Part shown: positions 9,944 through 18,609 of the stretch, piece after piece | How positions within the stretch are numbered: the stretch's first letter is position 1 | Layout: each line of letters starts with the position of its first letter | DNA from: Thauera chlorobenzoica | Lineage (GTDB): Bacteria; Pseudomonadota; Gammaproteobacteria; Burkholderiales; Rhodocyclaceae | NCBI RefSeq assembly: GCF_001922305.1 | Contig: NZ_CP018839.1 | Span: 2,046,001-2,110,000 of the forward strand | Length of the DNA stretch: 64,000 bases | Direction: 5' to 3' | The notes under the pieces: generated by a model | Database searches by the model: none | The model's input: only the letters and a program-made list of their open reading frames with translations | Told to the model about the DNA's origin: nothing | Position numbers and translations under genes: made by a program

Positions 9944-11557
9944 TCAGAAGCGGATCGGTTCCTGGTAGCGGCCGAAGACCTTCACCAGCTCGCGGGTGAT
10001 CTCGCCGACGCTGGCATAGGCCTTGACCGCGTCGACGATCGCCGGCATCACGTTGGCGCCGTCGCGGGCATCGGCGCCGACGCGGGCGAGCGCGCGCGCC
10101 ACCGCGTCGGCGTCGCGCTCGGCGCGGACCTGGGCCAGGCTGGCGATCTGGGCGCGGGCGTCGTCTTCGTTGTAGGGGTGGAATTCGACCGGGTGCTCGT
10201 CCTCGTGCTCGTTGCGGTAGCAGTTGACGCCGACCTTGGGGAAGGCGCCCGACTCGATGTTCTGCTGCATCCGGTAGGCCTGGGCGGAGACCTTGGCCTG
10301 GATCGCCCCTTCCGAGATCAGCTTGACGATGCCGCCTTCGGCATCGGTCTCGGCGATGATTTCCTCCATCTTCGCGCGCATCTGGTTGGTCATCGTCTCG
10401 ACGTACCAGGAGCCGCCGAGCGGGTCGACGGTCTCGGTCAGCCCCATCTCCTCGATCAGGATCTGCATGGTGCGCAGCGAGATCCGTGCCGAATACTCGG
10501 TAGGAATGGTGTAGGCCTCGTCGTAGGAGCACAGCGCCATCGTCTGGGTGCCCGACAGGGCGCTGATCAGGGCGTAGTAGGCGCCGCGCACGATGTTCAG
10601 CTCGGGCTGCTCGAAGGTCAGCCCGCCGCCGCCGCCGGCGGCGATCATGCGCAGCCACATCGAGCCCGGGCTCTCCGCCTTGTATTCCTCCTTCATGATC
10701 TTGGCCCACAGGCTGCGCCCGGCGCGGAACTTCGCCACCTGCTCGAAGAGGTTGCCGAAGATGTTGAAGTTGTAGGACAGGCGGCCGGCGAACTCGTCGA
10801 CGTGGAGGCCGCGCCGGATCGCCTCGTCGGCGTAGGCGCGGGCGATGCAGAACGCGTAGGCCATCTCCTGCGCCGGGGTCGCCCCCGATTCGCGGATGTG
10901 ATAGCCGCAGACCGACACCGGGCTGTACTTGGGGGCGTGGCGGGCACAGTACTCGATGGTGTCGCCGACCAGCCGGATCGAGGGCTCGACCGGGAAGATC
11001 CAGGTGCCGCGGCCGATGAATTCCTTGAGGATGTCGTTCTGCGCGGTGCCGCGCAGTTTGGTGACGTCATAGCCGCGCTTTTCCGCCATCGCCAGGTACA
11101 TCGCGATCGCGATCGCCGCGGCGCCGTTGATCGTCATCGACACGGTGATCTTGTCGAGGTCGATGCCGTCGAAGGCGAGCTCGAAGTCGCGCAAGGTGTC
11201 GATCGACATGCCGACGCGGCCGATCTCGCCTTCGGCGAGCGGATCGTCCGAGTCGAGGCCGATCTGGGTGGGCAGGTCGAAGGCGACGTTGAGCCCGGTC
11301 TGGCCGTTGGCGATCAGGTACTTGAAGCGCTGGTTGGTGTCGCGCGGATTGCCGAAGCCGGCGTACTGGCGCATCGTCCATGGCTGCTTGCGGTACATCA
11401 GGCGGTGGATGCCGCGGGTGAAGGGGTATTCGCCGGGGGCGCCGATCATCGCCTCGCCGCCGCTGGCGTCGACGTCGGCCCGGGTGTACAGCGGCTTCAC
11501 TTCGAGGCCGGACTCGTTGATCACGGCTTTCGGTTCGACTGGGGCGCGGTCGTTCAT
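9944..11557 (-). CDS. Acyl-CoA mutase large subunit (methylmalonyl-CoA mutase family)
   Basis: 537 residues forming the TIM-barrel catalytic half of a coenzyme-B12 acyl-CoA mutase. Visible signatures are WTMRQYAGFGNPRDTN, GLNVAFDLPTQIGLDSDDP and ISALSGTQTMALCSYDEA. The Tyr in RQYAGF is at a position known to shape substrate choice in this family. The B12-binding domain is a separate gene directly upstream, as in isobutyryl-CoA-type mutases. In the auxin pathway a mutase converts (2-aminophenyl)succinyl-CoA to (2-aminobenzyl)malonyl-CoA; that role is inferred from the operon. Start at 11557, overlapping the small-subunit stop by 4 bases. Confidence 0.86.
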   Translation of the reverse strand: MNDRAPVEPKAVINESGLEVKPLYTRADVDASGGEAMIGAPGEYPFTRGIHRLMYRKQPWTMRQYAGFGNPRDTNQRFKYLIANGQTGLNVAFDLPTQIGLDSDDPLAEGEIGRVGMSIDTLRDFELAFDGIDLDKITVSMTINGAAAIAIAMYLAMAEKRGYDVTKLRGTAQNDILKEFIGRGTWIFPVEPSIRLVGDTIEYCARHAPKYSPVSVCGYHIRESGATPAQEMAYAFCIARAYADEAIRRGLHVDEFAGRLSYNFNIFGNLFEQVAKFRAGRSLWAKIMKEEYKAESPGSMWLRMIAAGGGGGLTFEQPELNIVRGAYYALISALSGTQTMALCSYDEAYTIPTEYSARISLRTMQILIEEMGLTETVDPLGGSWYVETMTNQMRAKMEEIIAETDAEGGIVKLISEGAIQAKVSAQAYRMQQNIESGAFPKVGVNCYRNEHEDEHPVEFHPYNEDDARAQIASLAQVRAERDADAVARALARVGADARDGANVMPAIVDAVKAYASVGEITRELVKVFGRYQEPIRF

Positions 11558-11970
11558 GGGGCGTTCTCCCGGATGTAGGACACCACCGCCTCGAGCCGCG
11601 AACCGGTGGGAAAGATGCCCGCGAAGCCCAGTTCGCGCAGGGCGCCGTGGTCCTGGGCGGGCAGGTTGCCGCCGATCATCCACAGCTTGTCGGTGAGGCC
11701 GCCGGCTTCGAGCAGGGGCTTGAGCTTGCGGCAGAAGGGCAGGTGCGAGCCGGCCATGCTCGAGAGCGCGACGACGTCGACGTCCTCGTCGAGGGCGATG
11801 CGGGCGACCGCCTCCGGGGTCTGGCGCAGGCCGGTGTAGATGACCTCGAAGCCGGCGTCCATCATCGCGCGGGCGACGATCTTGGCGCCCTGGTCGTGGC
11901 CGTCGAGGCCGGGCTTGGCGAGCAGGACGCGGATCCGGCGTGCCGGCATCGCCGGGGTCGGTGAGCTCAT
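11554..11970 (-). CDS. Cobalamin-binding small subunit of the acyl-CoA mutase
   Basis: 138 residues, essentially a stand-alone B12-binding domain. The DxHxxG cobalamin motif is present as GLDGHDQGAK at about residues 21-30, with the His that replaces dimethylbenzimidazole as lower Co ligand, and the conserved SSMAGSH and IGGNLPAQD segments follow. It pairs with the large subunit encoded downstream. Start at 11970 overlaps the preceding acyl-CoA dehydrogenase stop by 4 bases. Confidence 0.9.
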   Translation of the reverse strand: MSSPTPAMPARRIRVLLAKPGLDGHDQGAKIVARAMMDAGFEVIYTGLRQTPEAVARIALDEDVDVVALSSMAGSHLPFCRKLKPLLEAGGLTDKLWMIGGNLPAQDHGALRELGFAGIFPTGSRLEAVVSYIRENAP

Positions 11971-13100
11971 GCGCTGACCTCCTTTGCAATGATGAGCTTG
12001 AGAATTTCGCTGGTGCCGCCACCGATCAGGGTGAAGCGGATGTCGCGCAGGTAACGCTGCACCGGGTACTCCATCGCGTAGCCGTAGGAGGCGAACACGC
12101 GCGCGGCCTGGTCGCACACGGTGGCCGCGGTCTCGGTGGCGAACAGCTTCGCCATCGCCGCCTCCTTGTGGTGGGGGCGGCCGGCGCCGTGCAGCCAGGC
12201 GGCATAGTGGACGAGGTGGGTGGCGGCCTCGAGGCTGGTCGCCATCTCGGCGAGCTTGAGCTGGATCGCCTGGAAGCGGTCGATCGGCTTGCCGAACTGG
12301 ACGCGCTCGCCGGCGTAGCGCACCGCCTCGGCGAGTGCGGCGCGCGCGCCGCCGAGCGCCATCGCGCCGGTGAGGATGCGGATCTCGGCGAGAGTCTTCC
12401 TGAGGTGGGCTTCGCCGTCGCCTTCCTCCTTCGACAGGCGGTGGCTGTCGGGCACGAAGCAGTCGTCGAAGGCGAGCTCGGAAGTCGGCAGCGCCCACAC
12501 GCCCATCTTGTGGATCGCGCGCCCGATGACGAGGCCGGGGAAGTCCTTCTCGACGAGGAAGATCGTCAGCTTTTTCTCCTCGCCGGCGCGCGCGAACACG
12601 GTGAAGAAATCGGCCACCGGGGCAGCGGTGATCCAGGTCTTGCGCCCGTTGAGGACGTAGCCGCCGTCGACCTTGCGGGCCTGGGTGGCGATGCCCGCGA
12701 GGTCGGAGCCGGCGCCCGGTTCGGTCATGCAGATCGCGCCGATCTTGTCGCCGGCGAGGGCGGGCTTGAACAGGCGCTCGATGATGTCGGGGCTGCCGAG
12801 TATGTGGAGGAACTTCGTGCCCATCAGCGACTGCATCGCCGCCGCCCCGGCGAGCGACATCGAGCCGCGCGCGATCTCGGCGAGGGCGAGGCAGTACTCG
12901 GTGAGGCCGAGTCCGCTGCCGCCGGCCTCCTCCGGGTAGCGCATGCCGACAAAGCCGAGCGCGGCCAGTTCGCGCATCAGCGCGCGGGGATAGGCGCGGG
13001 CCTCGTCGAGGGCGGCGGCCTGGGGGGCGATGCGCGTGTCGCAAAAGCGCGCGAAGGTGTCGCGGATGGCCTGCTGTTCTTCGTTCAGATCGAAGTCCAT
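11967..13100 (-). CDS. iaaF: Acyl-CoA dehydrogenase, candidate benzylmalonyl-CoA-type dehydrogenase/decarboxylase
   Basis: 377 residues of the flavin acyl-CoA dehydrogenase fold: CMTEPGAGSD (FAD and substrate contact, about residue 123), RKTWITAAPVAD, and FGKPIDRFQAIQ. The usual Y-E-G-T that carries the catalytic Glu is replaced by GGGTSEI, so the base must lie elsewhere, as in isovaleryl-CoA dehydrogenase; a Glu in the LAEIRI helix is a candidate. In the auxin pathway an enzyme of this class (IaaF) oxidatively decarboxylates the benzylmalonyl-CoA intermediate to a cinnamoyl-CoA. The symbol comes from that comparison. It overlaps the small mutase gene by 4 bases. Confidence 0.8.
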   Translation of the reverse strand: MDFDLNEEQQAIRDTFARFCDTRIAPQAAALDEARAYPRALMRELAALGFVGMRYPEEAGGSGLGLTEYCLALAEIARGSMSLAGAAAMQSLMGTKFLHILGSPDIIERLFKPALAGDKIGAICMTEPGAGSDLAGIATQARKVDGGYVLNGRKTWITAAPVADFFTVFARAGEEKKLTIFLVEKDFPGLVIGRAIHKMGVWALPTSELAFDDCFVPDSHRLSKEEGDGEAHLRKTLAEIRILTGAMALGGARAALAEAVRYAGERVQFGKPIDRFQAIQLKLAEMATSLEAATHLVHYAAWLHGAGRPHHKEAAMAKLFATETAATVCDQAARVFASYGYAMEYPVQRYLRDIRFTLIGGGTSEILKLIIAKEVSA

Positions 13101-13102
13101 GG

Positions 13103-14809
13103 TCAGGCCGCCTGCTCCGGTTCATAGCCGTACAGGGTGCGCGCCGCCGCGGCCGAGATCACGCCGTTGCGGACCTCCTCGGCGAGCGCCTTGCGGCTGC
13201 GTCGCTTCGGGTCGCCGTAGCCGCCGCCGCCGCTGGCGACCTGGTGGTAGATCGTGCCCTTGGGCACGCCGGTGATCAGGTCCTTGTTCTTCGGCACCAC
13301 GACGGTGCCATCGGGGTAGTGCAGGCGGATGAAGTTGAGCCCGCCCTCACCGCCGCCGAAGAGGCCGAACGCGGGCTCGAAATCGCCGTCGCCGAAGGTC
13401 ACCAGCTGGGTGTCGTCGGAGCCGATCTCGAAGATCGTCTCCACCCCGAGCCCGCCGCGCCACTGGCCGGCGCCGGCCGAGTCGGTCAGCAGTTCGTGGC
13501 GGATCAGGCGGTGCGGGGTCTGCTGCTCGAACATCTCGTAGTCCTGGTCGAGCACCCCGCCGGAGGCGTCGATCATGCCGATGTGGTCGTAGCCGTCGGT
13601 GCCGCGCATCGCCCCCGAGCCGCCCTTCAGGCCCATGAAGCCGATGTCGACGTAGGCCTCGTTGTTCTTCGGGTCGATGCCGGTGGTGAGCGAGCACAGC
13701 AGGTTGTTCCAGCCCGCGGTGACGCGGTCGGGCATCACCGGCGCGAGTGCGCGCTGGATGGCGTCGGCGTTGGGCGGGCAGAGGTGGTTGCCGAAGGTGG
13801 TGGCTTTCGGATAGGAGGCGTTGAGCAGGGTGCCTTCGGGGATCACGATCTCGATCGGCTGGACCATGCCCTCGTTGTGCGGGATGTCGGGATTGACCAT
13901 CTGCAGCAAGGTGAGGATGGTGGCCGAGGCGCTGGAGGTGAAGGTGCCGTTGACGAAGCCGTTGGTCTGCGGGTCGGTGCGCGAATAGTCGAAGCGGATC
14001 GAGCGGTCGGCGACCTCGATGTCGACGCGGATGGTGAACTTGCTGCCTTCATGGCGGCCGTCGTAGTAGACGTAGCCCTCTCCCGAATAGCGGCCGTTGG
14101 GAATCTTGGCGATCTCCGCTTCCATCATCCGCCGGGTGGCATCGAACAGCGCGCTCTTGTGCGCTTCGTAGCTCGCCACCCCGTACTTGCCGAGCAGCTC
14201 GAGCAGGCGGCGCTCGCCGACCGTGCACGCGCCCATCTCGGCCTTCATGTCGTGCTGCACGATGTCGAGGCGGATGTTGGCGAAGATCAGGTTCCACACG
14301 TCCTTGCGCAGCTTGCCCTTCTCCACCACCTTGACCGGCGGGATGCGCAGCGCCTCCTGCCACACTTCGACCGCGTTCGGGTTGTAGCCGCCGCGCACGT
14401 TGCCGCCGATGTCGGCCTGGTGGCCCTTGACCGCGGTCCACGCGACCAGCCGGCCTTCGAAGAAGATCGGCTTGAACACCGCGACGTCGTTGTTCTGGTT
14501 GCCCAGGCTGAAGACGTCGTTGTGGAAGATGACGTCGCCCGGGTGGAGGTCGTCGCCGAAGTAGTCCTTGATGTACTTGCACACCGGCGCCAGCGAGAAC
14601 GCGAGGATGGGCAGGTTCTCGGTCTGCTCGAGCATGTTGCCGTCGCCGTCGTAGAGGCCGGTGACGTAGTCCTTGGCCTCGCACAGGATCGGCGAGCGGG
14701 TGGTCTGCTCCATCGAGATGCTCATCTCGTCGGTGATCGACTTGAAGGTCCGCGCATAGACCGAGAGCAGGATCGGATCGATTGCGGCGCGCTGTTCGGG
14801 GGTGCTCAT
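13103..14809 (-). CDS. iaaE: Hydantoinase B/oxoprolinase-family subunit (HyuB type)
   Basis: 568 residues with HyuB hallmarks: a start region of the type IDPILLSVYARTFKSITDEM, the HPGDVIFHNDVFSLGNQNND segment (residues about 95-115) likely to bind metal, KGHQADIGG, and Gly-rich C-terminal GGGGYGDP. With HyuA it forms an ATP-dependent amidase or carboxylase; here it probably opens the lactam ring of 2-oxindoleacetate, a step shown to need ATP in cell extracts. Acetophenone carboxylase shares these folds but needs more subunits. Start overlaps the HyuA stop by 4 bases. Confidence 0.82.
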   Translation of the reverse strand: MSTPEQRAAIDPILLSVYARTFKSITDEMSISMEQTTRSPILCEAKDYVTGLYDGDGNMLEQTENLPILAFSLAPVCKYIKDYFGDDLHPGDVIFHNDVFSLGNQNNDVAVFKPIFFEGRLVAWTAVKGHQADIGGNVRGGYNPNAVEVWQEALRIPPVKVVEKGKLRKDVWNLIFANIRLDIVQHDMKAEMGACTVGERRLLELLGKYGVASYEAHKSALFDATRRMMEAEIAKIPNGRYSGEGYVYYDGRHEGSKFTIRVDIEVADRSIRFDYSRTDPQTNGFVNGTFTSSASATILTLLQMVNPDIPHNEGMVQPIEIVIPEGTLLNASYPKATTFGNHLCPPNADAIQRALAPVMPDRVTAGWNNLLCSLTTGIDPKNNEAYVDIGFMGLKGGSGAMRGTDGYDHIGMIDASGGVLDQDYEMFEQQTPHRLIRHELLTDSAGAGQWRGGLGVETIFEIGSDDTQLVTFGDGDFEPAFGLFGGGEGGLNFIRLHYPDGTVVVPKNKDLITGVPKGTIYHQVASGGGGYGDPKRRSRKALAEEVRNGVISAAAARTLYGYEPEQAA

Positions 14810-16932
14810 GCCACGGCCTCCTTCTGTTCGCGGATGCAGGACTGGACGAGATCTTCGCGGCCTTTGCGGTAGAGCGAGAAGGAGCCGAGCGCGTCGATGA
14901 CGCAGTCGTAGGCGGCGCTGACGAAGATCGCCGTCGTCTCCTGCTCGATCATCGCCGGGCCGGTGATGCGGTTGCCGAAACGCAGGCGGTGGCCGTCGTA
15001 GACCGGCACAGTGTCGAAGCCGCGGCTCTCCGGGATGTACACCGGGCGTTCGCCCTTGCGCGCGTGGCCGGCGTCTTCGCCGCCCCAGGCCTTCTCGTGC
15101 GCCTGCGGCTTGTCGGTGAGGCCGATCGCCTGCACGCGCACGTTGATGATTTCCACCGGAGTGTGCTCCTGGGCGAGCTCGTAGCCGTAGAGCCGGTTGT
15201 GCTCGGCGTGGAAGGCGGCGGCGATGGCGGCGAGGTCGTGGCGCTCGAGGTGCTCGCGCGCGACCGCGAACGAGACTTCGTGGTACTGCTTGACGTAGCG
15301 GCAGTCGAACTTGATCTCGAAGCGGCGGCGCGCCGGCGGGATGCGTTCGGCGTCGAGCTGGGCGGCGCCCTCGGCGGCCATGTCGTCGATCGCGGCGTCG
15401 AGGCGGGCCCAGTCGACGGCGTCGAGGCGGGAGACGAAGGTGCGCACGAAGTCGTGCTTGAGCTCGCTCATCAGCATGCCGAAGGCGCACAGCACGGATG
15501 ACTCGCGCGGCACGATCTGGAGCGGGATCTCGAGCTCGTCGCAGATCAGGCAGGAGTGGATCGGGCCGGCGCCGCCGGCGGGAATGAGCGGGAACTCGCG
15601 CGGATCGAAGCCGCGCTTGATGGTGACCTCGCGCACCCCCTGCGCCATGCTGTTGCACGCCACCCGGTACATGCCGGCGGCGGCGTCCTCGATGGACAGT
15701 CCGAGCGGGCGGGCGATGTGCTCCTCGATCGCGCGGCGCGCGGCGTCGAGGTCGAGCTTCATCTTGCCGCCGGCGAAGAACTCGGGGTCGAGGTAGCCGA
15801 GCACGACGTTGGCGTCGGTGGTCGCGGGCAGGGTGCCGCCGCGGCCGTAGCAGGCCGGCCCCGGATCGGCGCCGGCGCTTTGCGGCCCCATGCGCAGCAG
15901 GCCGCCTTCGTCGATCCAGCCGATCGAGCCGCCGCCGGCGCCGATGGTGTGGATGTCGAGCATCGGCAGCGCGATCTTGTAGCGGGCGATCTCGCCGTCG
16001 TTCTTGAGCATCGGCGTGCCGACCGCGATCGAGGTCTCGAAGCTGGTCCCGCCCATGTCGGTGACGATGCACTTGTCCTGGCCATGGGGGCGCACGTAGA
16101 ACAGCCCGGCGCCGGGGCCGCCGGCCGGCCCGGAGAGCAGGGTGAGGGCGGCGCGCTCGCGGGCGAGCTGGGGCGAGATCACGCCGCCGTTGGACTGCAT
16201 GATCAGCAGCAGGCCGCCGAAGCCGATGCCTTTCAGGCGGCCGACGAGCTGGTCGAGGTAGTGGTTGAGCTTGGGGCCGACGTAGGCGTTGAGCGCGGTG
16301 GTGCTCAGGCGCTCGTAGAAGCGGATCGAAGGCAGCAGATCGGTCGACACCGACAGGTGGGCGCCGGGCAGGGCACGGCGCACGCGCTCGGCGGCGGCAC
16401 GTTCGTGGGCCGGATTGGCGAACGAGTTCATGAAGCAGATCGCCACCGCGTCGACCTTCTCGTCGCCCAGCAGCGCGATCGCCGCGTCCAGTTCGGCCTC
16501 GTCGAGGGGGGCGATTTCGTTGCCGTCGCGGTCGAGGCGGCCGCCGATGCCCTGGCGCAGGTAGCGCGGCACCAGCGGTTTGACGTTGGTGTAGCGGTTG
16601 TTGTACTGCTCCTCGCGGATGCCGCGGCGCATCTCGAGGGCGTCGCGCACGCCGGCGGTGGTCAGCAGGCCGCATTTCGCCCCGGTGCCGGTGAGGGTGG
16701 CGTTGGTCGTCACCGTGGTGCCGTGCACGATGGTGTCGATGCGCGCGGCCAGCGCCTCCAGCGTCAGTGGCGGGTCCATGCTCGCGGCGATTTCGGCGAG
16801 GCCGTTCACGACGGCGATCGACGGATCCGCAGGTGTCGACAAGGTCTTGAATATCGCCGGCTCGGCCGTGCCGTGGATCACGACAAAGTCCGTGAACGTG
16901 CCGCCGACGTCGATCCCGATCTTCAGCGTCAT
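14806..16932 (-). CDS. iaaC: Hydantoinase A/oxoprolinase-family ATPase subunit (HyuA type)
   Basis: 708 residues with the ASKHA-type phosphate loop IGIDVGGTFTDFVVI at the extreme N-terminus, a second VTDMGGTSFETS motif near residue 285, and the domain junction IGAGGGSIGW. It should phosphorylate the lactam oxygen so that HyuB can hydrolyse the ring. The full length matches HyuA proteins. Its start overlaps the CoA ligase stop by 4 bases and its stop overlaps the HyuB start, so the two subunits are translationally coupled. Confidence 0.84.
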   Translation of the reverse strand: MTLKIGIDVGGTFTDFVVIHGTAEPAIFKTLSTPADPSIAVVNGLAEIAASMDPPLTLEALAARIDTIVHGTTVTTNATLTGTGAKCGLLTTAGVRDALEMRRGIREEQYNNRYTNVKPLVPRYLRQGIGGRLDRDGNEIAPLDEAELDAAIALLGDEKVDAVAICFMNSFANPAHERAAAERVRRALPGAHLSVSTDLLPSIRFYERLSTTALNAYVGPKLNHYLDQLVGRLKGIGFGGLLLIMQSNGGVISPQLARERAALTLLSGPAGGPGAGLFYVRPHGQDKCIVTDMGGTSFETSIAVGTPMLKNDGEIARYKIALPMLDIHTIGAGGGSIGWIDEGGLLRMGPQSAGADPGPACYGRGGTLPATTDANVVLGYLDPEFFAGGKMKLDLDAARRAIEEHIARPLGLSIEDAAAGMYRVACNSMAQGVREVTIKRGFDPREFPLIPAGGAGPIHSCLICDELEIPLQIVPRESSVLCAFGMLMSELKHDFVRTFVSRLDAVDWARLDAAIDDMAAEGAAQLDAERIPPARRRFEIKFDCRYVKQYHEVSFAVAREHLERHDLAAIAAAFHAEHNRLYGYELAQEHTPVEIINVRVQAIGLTDKPQAHEKAWGGEDAGHARKGERPVYIPESRGFDTVPVYDGHRLRFGNRITGPAMIEQETTAIFVSAAYDCVIDALGSFSLYRKGREDLVQSCIREQKEAVA

Positions 16933-18464
16933 TGGATGTGCTCCAGGTGGGACGGCCGTGCGACCAGCCGGCGCACGTCGTCTTTGCGGATCTTGCCCAG
17001 GGCGGTGCGCGGCAGCTGGTCGGTAAACACCACCTCCTTGGGAAGCTTGTAGCGGGCGATGCGTCCTTCGAGAATCTGCAGGACCTGCGCCGCGTTCAGT
17101 TCGTGGCCTTCGGCGACGACCACGACGGCGACGACGATCTCGCCCCAGCGCGGATGGGGGCGGCCAACGACGGTGACTTCGGCGATCTGCGGGGCTTCGG
17201 CGAGCACCGCTTCGATTTCGGCGGGATAGATGTTCTCGCCGCCGGAAATGATCAGGTCCTTCTTGCGGCCGTCGATGTAGAGATAGCCTTCGTCGTCCTG
17301 GTGGCCCATGTCGCCGCTGCGGAACCAGCCGTCGACAAAGGCGGCGGCGGTGCCGTGCGGGTCGTTCCAGTAGCCGCTCATCACGTTCGGGCCCTGGACC
17401 AGGATCTCGCCGGTCACGCCCGCGGGGACGTCGTGCCCGGCGCCGTCGATGAGGCGGATGCGGGTGTAGCGCGCGGCGCGGCCGGTGGAGGCAGGCTTGC
17501 GGGCGACGTCCTCGGGGCGCAGGCAGGCGGCGATCGGACAGGTTTCGGTGGCGCCGTAGATCGACACCAGCGGGATGCCGCGCTCGAGCAGGGCGTGGAC
17601 CAGGCGCTCGGGGACGATCGTCGAGCCGGTGGAGATCATGCGCAGGCTGGAGAGGTCGGCGTCGGCCCAGCGCGGATGGGCGAGCATCATCTCGATCTGG
17701 GTGGGGACGAGCACGGTGAGGGTGATGCGCTCGCGCTCGATCGCATCGAACGTGGCATCGGCGTCGAACTTGGGCTGCAGCACCACGGTGGCGCCGACCG
17801 ACAGCGCCGGGGTGGTCTGGTTGTTGAGGCCGCCGACGTGGAACAGGGGCAGGTTGACGAGGACGCGGTCGCTGGCGGTCAGACCGTGCAGGTCGATGCT
17901 GTTGGCCGCGTTCCAGATCAGGGCGTCCTGGCTCAGCAGCACGCCGCGGGGCTTGCCCGTCGACCCCGAGGTGTAGCAGATCAGCAGCGGCGTCGCGGTG
18001 TCATCGCCGGCCGGGGGCGTGGTGCGGCCTTCGGCGCGGGCGAGGAAGGCTTCGAGCCCGATCCAGCCCGCGGGCAGCGGGCCCAGCGCCACCAGGGTGG
18101 CGTCGGGGAGCGTTCGCCGGAGGTCGTCGATCGCGTCGGCGAACGGACTTTCCGCGATCAGCACCGCCGGTGGGCAGTCCTCGAGCAGGCGGCGGTGCTC
18201 GGCGCCGGCCAGGCGCCAGTTCATCGGCATGAACAGGGCGCCCAGGCGGGCGCAGGCGAACAGCGCGACGAGCGTCTCCGGACGGTTGTGACCGAGATAG
18301 GCGACGCACTTGCCGTGCCCGCTGCCGGTGGCGTCGAGCGCCGCGGCGAAGCGCTCGATCCGTGCGGCGAACTGTGCATAGTTCAGGTCCTGCCCGCCGA
18401 AGCGGAGCGCGACCTTGCCGGGCGTCGCTGCGGCGTGACGCGCAATCCACTGCCAGAGCCCCAT
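16929..18464 (-). CDS. iaaB: AMP-forming acyl-CoA synthetase, candidate indoleacetate-CoA ligase
   Basis: 511 residues of the ANL superfamily: ATP loop YTSGSTGKPRGV (about 167-178), YGATET, GWFRSGDMG, hinge GRKKDLIISGGENIYP and the C-terminal PRTALGKIRKD with the catalytic Lys. It makes acyl-AMP and then the CoA thioester. The first catabolic gene cluster for anaerobic auxin use encodes such a ligase (IaaB). A near-perfect AAAGGAGG precedes the ATG. A 145-base gap separates it from the thiolase gene upstream, with no clear promoter in it. The substrate is inferred. Confidence 0.84.
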   Translation of the reverse strand: MGLWQWIARHAAATPGKVALRFGGQDLNYAQFAARIERFAAALDATGSGHGKCVAYLGHNRPETLVALFACARLGALFMPMNWRLAGAEHRRLLEDCPPAVLIAESPFADAIDDLRRTLPDATLVALGPLPAGWIGLEAFLARAEGRTTPPAGDDTATPLLICYTSGSTGKPRGVLLSQDALIWNAANSIDLHGLTASDRVLVNLPLFHVGGLNNQTTPALSVGATVVLQPKFDADATFDAIERERITLTVLVPTQIEMMLAHPRWADADLSSLRMISTGSTIVPERLVHALLERGIPLVSIYGATETCPIAACLRPEDVARKPASTGRAARYTRIRLIDGAGHDVPAGVTGEILVQGPNVMSGYWNDPHGTAAAFVDGWFRSGDMGHQDDEGYLYIDGRKKDLIISGGENIYPAEIEAVLAEAPQIAEVTVVGRPHPRWGEIVVAVVVVAEGHELNAAQVLQILEGRIARYKLPKEVVFTDQLPRTALGKIRKDDVRRLVARPSHLEHIQ

Positions 18465-18609
18465 GCTCCTCCTCCTTTGTCGTCAGCTGCGTCCGGCGTC
18501 TGTCGCGCCGTGTACGCTTCAAGCGGTTGTCGATCTTCGGGGCGTTCCCCCGCGGTGGGCGTTGCACACGCCTCTTCCGGCCAGCGGTCGCGGGGTGAGG
18601 GACTGCAGT

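Noticed and set aside
13103..16932. HyuA/HyuB pair as acetone or acetophenone carboxylase
   Set aside because: Those enzymes need additional subunits that are absent, and the surrounding genes match ring opening of oxindoleacetate better.
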